From: Angustibacter sp. Root456
GTDB taxonomy: Bacteria > Actinomycetota > Actinomycetes > Actinomycetales > Angustibacteraceae
DNA: 64,000 bases
Assembly: GCF_001426435.1 (NCBI RefSeq)
Contig: NZ_LMER01000015.1
Span: 69,488-133,487 of the forward strand
Direction: 5' to 3'
A program made the position numbers and the translations under genes. Of the stretch, positions 59,419-64,000 are shown in pieces. The notes beneath the pieces are model-generated. The model was not told where the DNA came from, searched no databases, and saw nothing but the letters and a program-made list of their open reading frames with translations. Within the stretch, counting starts at the first letter, position 1; every line of letters starts with the position of its first letter.

Positions 59419-60689
59419 TTGCCGACCTTCTCCAGGACCGCGTTGAGGTCCTCGACGCTGAAGGCGGTGTCCGCCTCGCCGCTCGTCGTCCCGTCGGGGG
59501 CGATCTTCACCAGCGCGAAGTCGGAGACGACGTTGTGGGAGTCGTTGAAGGACAACGTGTTCATCGCACCCTGGAAGTCGATGTCCTTGCCGTCCTTCAG
59601 CAGCTGCGCGCACTCGCCGAACCACGTGCACGCGGTGCCCGGGGCCTTGGCCACGGCCGGCAGCGCCTTGGCGATGGCGTCCGGGTCCGTGCTACCAGCC
59701 TTCGTCACGGCGAGCAGCAGCAACGTCGTGGCGTCGTATCCGGCGTCGGCCAGCACGACCGGCTCGGAGCTGAACTGCTTCTGGTAGAGCTCGGCGAACT
59801 TGGCGCGGCCGGGGCCGGACTCCGCCGGCGTCACGGCCGTGAAGCTCGCCTTGCCGAGGTACGGCTTCAAGATCTTCACCTGGCTGTCGGCGAGCGCGGC
59901 GTCGGTGCCGATGAAGCTCTTGCCAGCGAGCTTGCCCGTCTGGTCGCCGGACTTGAAGAAGCCGGCGGCGGTGGCGTCGGTGAGCTGCCACAGCACGGCG
60001 TCGACGTCGGCGCCGAGGAAGTCCGAGGCCTCCGAGCGATAGCTGGCCTGACCCGGCGCGAGCAGCAGCTCCTTGACGATCTGCACGCCCGGCACCGCTG
60101 CGGCGTACTTCTTCGCGGTGGCCATCTGCTGCTGGCCCGAGGCGTTGTTCTCGAAGACCAGCCCGATCTTGCCGCCGCTCTTGGCGCCGGCCAGCAGCAT
60201 GGCGGGCAGCTGCTGGGTGTCAGAGGCGAAGGTGCGCCACACGTGGGTCGACTCCAGGCCGGTGTCCAGCACGGACGTCGACCCGATCGGCACCCACGGC
60301 ACGTCGCTCTTCTTCAGCAGGGGCAGCACGGCCGGGATGGTGGCCGACGTCGGGCCGATCCCTACCGTGACGTGCTGGGCCTGCAGCGCGCGCAGACCCG
60401 AGACCGCCGGGCCGGCGCGCCGCTGGGTGTCCTGGGTGACGAGCTCGACCTTGTGCCCGAGGACGCCGCCGTTGTCGTTGGCCACCGCGACCGCGAGCGT
60501 CGCGCCCTTGCCTCCGACGTTCTGGCCGAGGAACGACGCCTCACCGGAATACGGCAGCAGCGACCCGACGGTCACCGTGTCCTTGCTCGCGTCGCCGCCG
60601 TCGGCCGCGGATCCACCACCGCCGCACGCCGCGACGGGCAGCAGGGCCGCGACGAGCGTGGCGACCTTCATCGACGAGGTCATGCGCAT
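59415..60689 (-). CDS. ABC transporter substrate-binding lipoprotein (Leu/Ile/Val-binding family)
   Basis: This 424-residue lipoprotein has a signal peptide ending in VAAC (lipobox Cys22), a Gly/Asp linker, then a type I periplasmic-binding fold: TVGSLLPYSGEASFLGQNVGGKG, GIGPTSATIPAVLPLLKK and DAGYDATTLLLLAVTKAG. Such proteins bind amino acids, aromatic acids or dicarboxylates. Genes beside it point to an organic acid. ATG 60689 has AAGGAGG 7 nt upstream. It overlaps the lyase gene by 10 nt. Confidence 0.9.
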   Translation of the reverse strand: MRMTSSMKVATLVAALLPVAACGGGGSAADGGDASKDTVTVGSLLPYSGEASFLGQNVGGKGATLAVAVANDNGGVLGHKVELVTQDTQRRAGPAVSGLRALQAQHVTVGIGPTSATIPAVLPLLKKSDVPWVPIGSTSVLDTGLESTHVWRTFASDTQQLPAMLLAGAKSGGKIGLVFENNASGQQQMATAKKYAAAVPGVQIVKELLLAPGQASYRSEASDFLGADVDAVLWQLTDATAAGFFKSGDQTGKLAGKSFIGTDAALADSQVKILKPYLGKASFTAVTPAESGPGRAKFAELYQKQFSSEPVVLADAGYDATTLLLLAVTKAGSTDPDAIAKALPAVAKAPGTACTWFGECAQLLKDGKDIDFQGAMNTLSFNDSHNVVSDFALVKIAPDGTTSGEADTAFSVEDLNAVLEKVGK

Positions 60690-61735
60690 GGGGTGTCCTC
60701 CTTGGTGGGGCCGGCGGCAGGGACCTGCACGGTGGCCATGGGGTGGTGGTGGGTCACTGCGGACGGTGCCGGGCCGTCGGCGAGCAGGTGCTCGGGCCAG
60801 CGGTGGGCGGCGAGCTCGTCGCGCGTGCCGCCGGCGACGACGGCCGAGCGAGCGGTTGCGCCGGTGAGCTCCATGGCCTCGGCCACGACCTCGAGGTAGC
60901 GCGTGAGATCGATGCCGGTCGTGACACCGAGGCCGTCCATGAGGTGCACCAGGTCCTCGAGCGGCGCGTTACCCAGGACCGCGGGGTCGCCCGGCGCCCA
61001 CAGGTCGCCCCCCAGCCCACCGAACGCACCCTCGATCCAGGTGACGCCGGCCTGCGCCGCCGCGAGCGCGTTGGCGAGCGCCATCCCGTTGCGCGCGTGC
61101 AGGTGGACGCCCACCTCCACGTCGGGGTGCCGCTGCCGCACCTCGGCGACGCCGTCCGCAACGTCGCGGGGGTCGTCCATGCCGGCGCTGGAGGCCAGGT
61201 AGACACCGCTGGCCCCGGCGTCCACGGCCGCGTCGACGCACCGGCGTCGGACCTCGGCAGGAACGCGCCCGGTGCCGGGTGCGAAGAAGGCCATGGCGAT
61301 CCCGACGACGAACCGGGCGCCGCCGGCCCGGGCGACCTCACCGATGGGCCGCAGGCCGGCCAGCACGTCGGCCACCGTGCTGCGCTGGTTGATCCAGGTG
61401 ACCGCCTCGTCGGTGCACGCGAGGGCCACGATCTCGTCGAGCCCGCACGGTGCGGCGCGCTCGGCGCCGCGACGGTTGGGCACCAGTCCGCGATAGACCG
61501 CACCGCGGTCGCGGGGCACGCCCGCCATCACCTGCTCGGCGTCCGCCAGCTGCGGCAGCAGGCGCGGGTGCGCGAACGACACCGCCTCGACGTGCCGAAC
61601 CCCCGCGTCGAGCAGCCGCTCGACCAGCCGCACCTTGGCGGACGTCGGCACCGGCCGCGTGATGACCTGCAGGCCGTCCCGGAGCCCGACCTCGACCAGC
61701 CGCACGGAGTCCGGCAGGTCCAGGACGCGGCTCAT
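60680..61735 (-). CDS. HMG-CoA-lyase-family (DRE-TIM) enzyme lacking the usual active-site Cys
   Basis: This 351-residue TIM-barrel protein has the DRE-TIM motif VEVGLRDGLQ, then VEAVSFAHPRLLPQLAD (metal-site Glu), HLHARNG with His211 and His213, and a late GNAPLEDLVHLMDGLGVTTGIDL. In HMG-CoA lyases the loop GLGGCPYAxGA supplies a catalytic cysteine; here it reads GLGGDLWAPGD with Asp244. The metal ligands and the Asn of GN are kept. It may therefore cleave or condense a different acyl-CoA, such as citramalyl-CoA or another branched hydroxyacyl-CoA. It overlaps the CoA-transferase by 4 nt. Confidence 0.82.
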   Translation of the reverse strand: MSRVLDLPDSVRLVEVGLRDGLQVITRPVPTSAKVRLVERLLDAGVRHVEAVSFAHPRLLPQLADAEQVMAGVPRDRGAVYRGLVPNRRGAERAAPCGLDEIVALACTDEAVTWINQRSTVADVLAGLRPIGEVARAGGARFVVGIAMAFFAPGTGRVPAEVRRRCVDAAVDAGASGVYLASSAGMDDPRDVADGVAEVRQRHPDVEVGVHLHARNGMALANALAAAQAGVTWIEGAFGGLGGDLWAPGDPAVLGNAPLEDLVHLMDGLGVTTGIDLTRYLEVVAEAMELTGATARSAVVAGGTRDELAAHRWPEHLLADGPAPSAVTHHHPMATVQVPAAGPTKEDTPCA

Positions 61736-62994
61736 CCCGCGACCCCCGAGCGGCGCAGGGCTGCGATCTGCTCGCCGTCCAGGCCCGCAGCCGCCAGCAC
61801 CTCGTCGGTGTGCGCGCCCAGGGCGGGCCCGGGCCAGCGCACCGCCCCCGGCGTGCGGGAGAACCGCGGGAACACGTTCTGCATCGCGACCTCGCCGAAG
61901 TCGGGGTGCGCCAGGCGGACGATGGTCTCGCGGGCTTGGAAGTGCGGGTCCTGGAGCATCTCCGGCGCCCGGTACATCAGGCCGGCCGGTACGGCGTGCT
62001 CGGTGCAGATCTCCTCGAGCTGCTCCCACGTCAGGCCGCTCGTCCACTGCGCGATGAGCTCGTCGAGCTCGACCTGGCGCATGCCGCGTCCGGTGTGGGT
62101 GGCGAAGTCGGGGTCGACCGCCAGCTCCGGACGGCCCATGGCCTTGGCCAACCGGGCGAAGACGGTGTCCTGGTTGGCGGCGACGAGCGCCATGAGGCCG
62201 TCGGCCGTCGGGTAGACGTTGGACGGTGCGACGTCCGGCAGGGTCGGGCCGGTGCGCTCGCGGACGTAGCCGCCGATCTGGTACTCGGGCACCAGCGACT
62301 CCATCACCGCGAGCACTGCCTCGAAGATCGCCGAGTCGACGACCTGGCCTCGGCCGGTCCGCGAGCGCTCGTACAGCGCCGAGATCGCGCCCAGGGCCGC
62401 GAAGGTGGCGGCGAGGGTGTCCCCGATCGAGATGCCGACCCGGCTCGGCGGTGCGGACGGGTCGCCGACGACGTACCGCAGGCCGCCCATCGCCTCACCG
62501 ATGCTGCCGTAGCCGGCCCGCGTGGCGTAGGGGCCGCTCTGGCCGTAGCCGGTGACGCGCACGAGCACCAGGCCGGGGTTCTGCGCTGAGAGCGTCTCGT
62601 AGTCCAGTCCCCAGCGCTCGAGCGTCCCGGGCCGGAAGTTCTCGATCACCACGTCGGCCTCCGCCGCGAGGGTGCGGAGCACCTCCTGCCCCTCGGGGCG
62701 GCGCAGGTCGAGCCCTACCGAGCGCTTGTTGCGCCCGACGACCGACCACCACAGCGACTTGCCGTGGGGCTTCTCCCGACCCCACTGCCGCATCGGGTCG
62801 CCCGTGCGCGGGTCCTCGATCTTGATGACGTCAGCGCCGAAGTCCCCGAGCAGCTGGCCGCAGAACGGGCCCGCGAGCAGCTGCCCGAGCTCGATGACCC
62901 GGATGCCGCTGAGAGGGCCGCCGGACGGCTCACCCGCATGACTGTGGTGATCTTGCATGCCATCAATGGACTTTTGACGGGTATCCTCGCTCAC
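61732..62994 (-). CDS. Class III (CaiB/BaiF) CoA-transferase
   Basis: This 420-residue protein contains the family pattern GIRVIELGQLLAGPFCGQLLGDFGADVIKIE, FRPGTLERWGL and GRGQVVDSAIFEAVL. The nucleophilic aspartate is Asp192 in GISIGDTLAAT, aligned with Asp169 of formyl-CoA transferase and CaiB. It would activate an organic acid with CoA from a donor such as succinyl-CoA. It is the first gene of the operon. GTG 62994 gives the longest form; ATG 62958 is possible. Confidence 0.85.
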   Translation of the reverse strand: MSEDTRQKSIDGMQDHHSHAGEPSGGPLSGIRVIELGQLLAGPFCGQLLGDFGADVIKIEDPRTGDPMRQWGREKPHGKSLWWSVVGRNKRSVGLDLRRPEGQEVLRTLAAEADVVIENFRPGTLERWGLDYETLSAQNPGLVLVRVTGYGQSGPYATRAGYGSIGEAMGGLRYVVGDPSAPPSRVGISIGDTLAATFAALGAISALYERSRTGRGQVVDSAIFEAVLAVMESLVPEYQIGGYVRERTGPTLPDVAPSNVYPTADGLMALVAANQDTVFARLAKAMGRPELAVDPDFATHTGRGMRQVELDELIAQWTSGLTWEQLEEICTEHAVPAGLMYRAPEMLQDPHFQARETIVRLAHPDFGEVAMQNVFPRFSRTPGAVRWPGPALGAHTDEVLAAAGLDGEQIAALRRSGVAG

Positions 62995-63004
62995 GCGGCC
63001 ACAA

Positions 63005-63014
63005 TTGCATACGA
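63005..63014. promoter_or_regulatory. Candidate GntR operator upstream of the CoA-transferase operon
   Basis: TTGCATACGA in an AT-rich pocket just upstream of the first operon gene fits the loose FCD-GntR pattern TNGNATNCNA. It is the only such site seen near the operon start. Confidence 0.3.
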
Positions 63015-63027
63015 TTTGGGGAACCGT

Positions 63028-63882
63028 CTAGAGGCTTCGCCGAGATCTCGCCTCGAGCACCCTGGTCGCAAGGTCGGCGTCCGGCGGGTAGGTGACCTCC
63101 TCCAGCGACAGGCCGTGCGGCGGCATGACCGCGACGGCGGGGTCGCGGACGCCCGCGGCCAGCACCTCGGCGGCCCAGCCCACCGGACGGCGTCCCTCGC
63201 CCACCGGCACCACGGCACCCACGAGCGCACGCACCATCGAGTGGCAGAAGGCGTCCGCCACCACCGTCGCCGCGAGCACGCCGTCGTCCAGCCGACGCCA
63301 GGAGTACTCGAGCAACGTGCGGACCGTCGTGGCGCCCTCGCGGCGCTTGCAGAACGCTGCGAAGTCGCGCAGGCCCAGCAGCTCCTGGGCGGCCGCATCC
63401 ATGGCGGCGACGTCCAGCGGCGTCTTGGTGAGCACCGTGTCGAAGCGACGCAGGGGGTCGAGCTCGGTCCGCCGGTCGCACAGGCGGTACAGGTAGCGGC
63501 GCGAGGTGGCCGCGAAGCGGGCGTCGAAGCCGGACGGGGCGAGGCGCACCGCGTGCACGACGACGTCGGACGGCAGCACGCCGGCCAGACGGGTGAGGGC
63601 GGCCAGCTCGGGCGCGCGGTCGGAACGCCCGGGGAGCGCCCACCACGCCGCCGGGTGGACGTCGGCATGGGCCACCTGGCCCCGCGCGTGCACCCCGGCG
63701 TCCGTGCGTCCGGCGACGGTGAGCCGCACCGGCTCCGGCGCGCGCAGCACCGTGGTCAGCGCTCGCGACAGCTCGCTCTCGACCGTGCGGCGGCCGGGCT
63801 GGGCGGCCCAGCCGGAGAACGCCGTCCCGTCGTAGGCCAGGTCGAGCCGCAGCCGCAGCAGGCCGGCGTCCTGGTCGCTCAC
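63028..63882 (-). CDS. truA: tRNA pseudouridine synthase A
   Basis: This 284-residue enzyme isomerises U38-40 in tRNA anticodon arms. Catalytic Asp61 lies in [38 protein letters not shown] and [15 protein letters not shown] are family signatures. GTG 63882 lies 6 nt after TAGCCT (leaderless-like). In many actinobacteria truA precedes rplM-rpsI closely; here about 18 kb intervenes. Confidence 0.96.
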   Translation of the reverse strand: MSDQDAGLLRLRLDLAYDGTAFSGWAAQPGRRTVESELSRALTTVLRAPEPVRLTVAGRTDAGVHARGQVAHADVHPAAWWALPGRSDRAPELAALTRLAGVLPSDVVVHAVRLAPSGFDARFAATSRRYLYRLCDRRTELDPLRRFDTVLTKTPLDVAAMDAAAQELLGLRDFAAFCKRREGATTVRTLLEYSWRRLDDGVLAATVVADAFCHSMVRALVGAVVPVGEGRRPVGWAAEVLAAGVRDPAVAVMPPHGLSLEEVTYPPDADLATRVLEARSRRSL

Positions 63883-63888
63883 CCGCCC

Positions 63889-63894
63889 AGGCTA
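63889..63894 (-). promoter_or_regulatory. Candidate -10 element, leaderless start of truA
   Basis: The minus strand reads TAGCCT followed by 6 nt and GTG 63882. Confidence 0.5.
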
Positions 63895-63986
63895 CCGACG
63901 CCCTCACCCCACCCCACCCCGCGCGTGCGCTTCGGTTCCAGAGTGCACGGGTGGGCGGACCGGGGGTGAACGCGTGAGAGCCCGCC

Positions 63987-64000
63987 GTCCCTCAGGGGAC
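63987..64000. terminator. Possible hairpin at right edge
   Basis: GTCCC-TCAG-GGGAC forms a 5-bp stem with a 4-nt loop and reaches the window edge. It could be part of the terminator of the gene upstream of truA (often rplQ), but the sequence is cut. Confidence 0.25.

Noticed and set aside
62304-62994. Suspected missing nucleophile in the class III CoA-transferase, because GYGSIGEAMGG has no Asp
   Set aside because: The nucleophile aligned with Asp169 of CaiB and formyl-CoA transferase lies later, in GISIGD, and is present.

Overview
The window is a high-GC chromosomal segment from an actinomycete. Third codon positions are almost always G or C and GTG starts are frequent. Gene order matches two known actinobacterial loci. 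The block cholesterol-oxidase-like GMC enzyme / guaB3 / guaB / rsdA / sigD / bldM / whiD(whiB3) / groEL / groES / tsaD / rimI / tsaB / tsaE / alr / nnrD / acpS / glmS / coaA / glmM / rpsI / rplM / truA follows the order known around Rv3409c-Rv3455c of Mycobacterium tuberculosis and the bldM-whiD-groEL region of Streptomyces. BldM and WhiD together suggest a lineage with developmental or sporulation-type regulation. I cannot name the genus from sequence alone.

Layout. 0-5 kb: end of a DUF222/13E12 protein, a DUF427 protein, an SDR, and a coupled GMC oxidoreductase/aldehyde dehydrogenase pair. 5-10 kb: two IMPDH-family genes (guaB3, guaB) flanking an alditol-oxidase-like flavoenzyme and two tiny overlapping ORFs. 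10-14 kb: a regulatory block of anti-sigma RsdA, SigD-type sigma factor, BldM, a MerR/B12-binding regulator and WhiD. 14-17 kb: groES-groEL under two CIRCE-like operators. 17-27 kb: a methyltransferase, two divergent MFS transporters, a trans-acting enoyl-reductase-like protein, HrpA helicase and a secreted protein. 27-41 kb: housekeeping genes for tRNA t6A modification (tsaD, tsaB, tsaE), alanine racemase, NAD(P)HX repair, holo-ACP synthase, glucosamine synthesis and CoA. These are interrupted by an unusual SGNH hydrolase with a prepilin-like N-terminus. 41-45 kb: DUF389 protein, glmM, rpsI, rplM.

45-63 kb looks like an accessory insertion between rplM and truA, which are usually close together in actinobacteria. 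It carries a LysE exporter, a 1936-residue secreted amylopullulanase with three X25 modules, an ABC-F ATPase with two paralogous small membrane proteins, and an eight-gene operon. That operon holds a CoA-transferase, an HMG-CoA-lyase-like enzyme, a complete Liv-type ABC importer and a GntR regulator. It reads as a self-contained system for importing an organic acid, activating it to a CoA ester and cleaving it. The lyase lacks the cysteine typical of HMG-CoA lyases, so the substrate may be unusual.

Expression signals. Many starts show a -10-like TANNNT hexamer 6-8 nt before the start codon with no Shine-Dalgarno sequence, as expected for leaderless mRNAs. At three junctions the stop codon of the upstream gene forms the first three bases of the next gene's -10. 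Other junctions use 4-nt ATGA/GTGA overlaps, suggesting translational coupling. No rRNA, tRNA, CRISPR array, insertion sequence or prophage was recognised.
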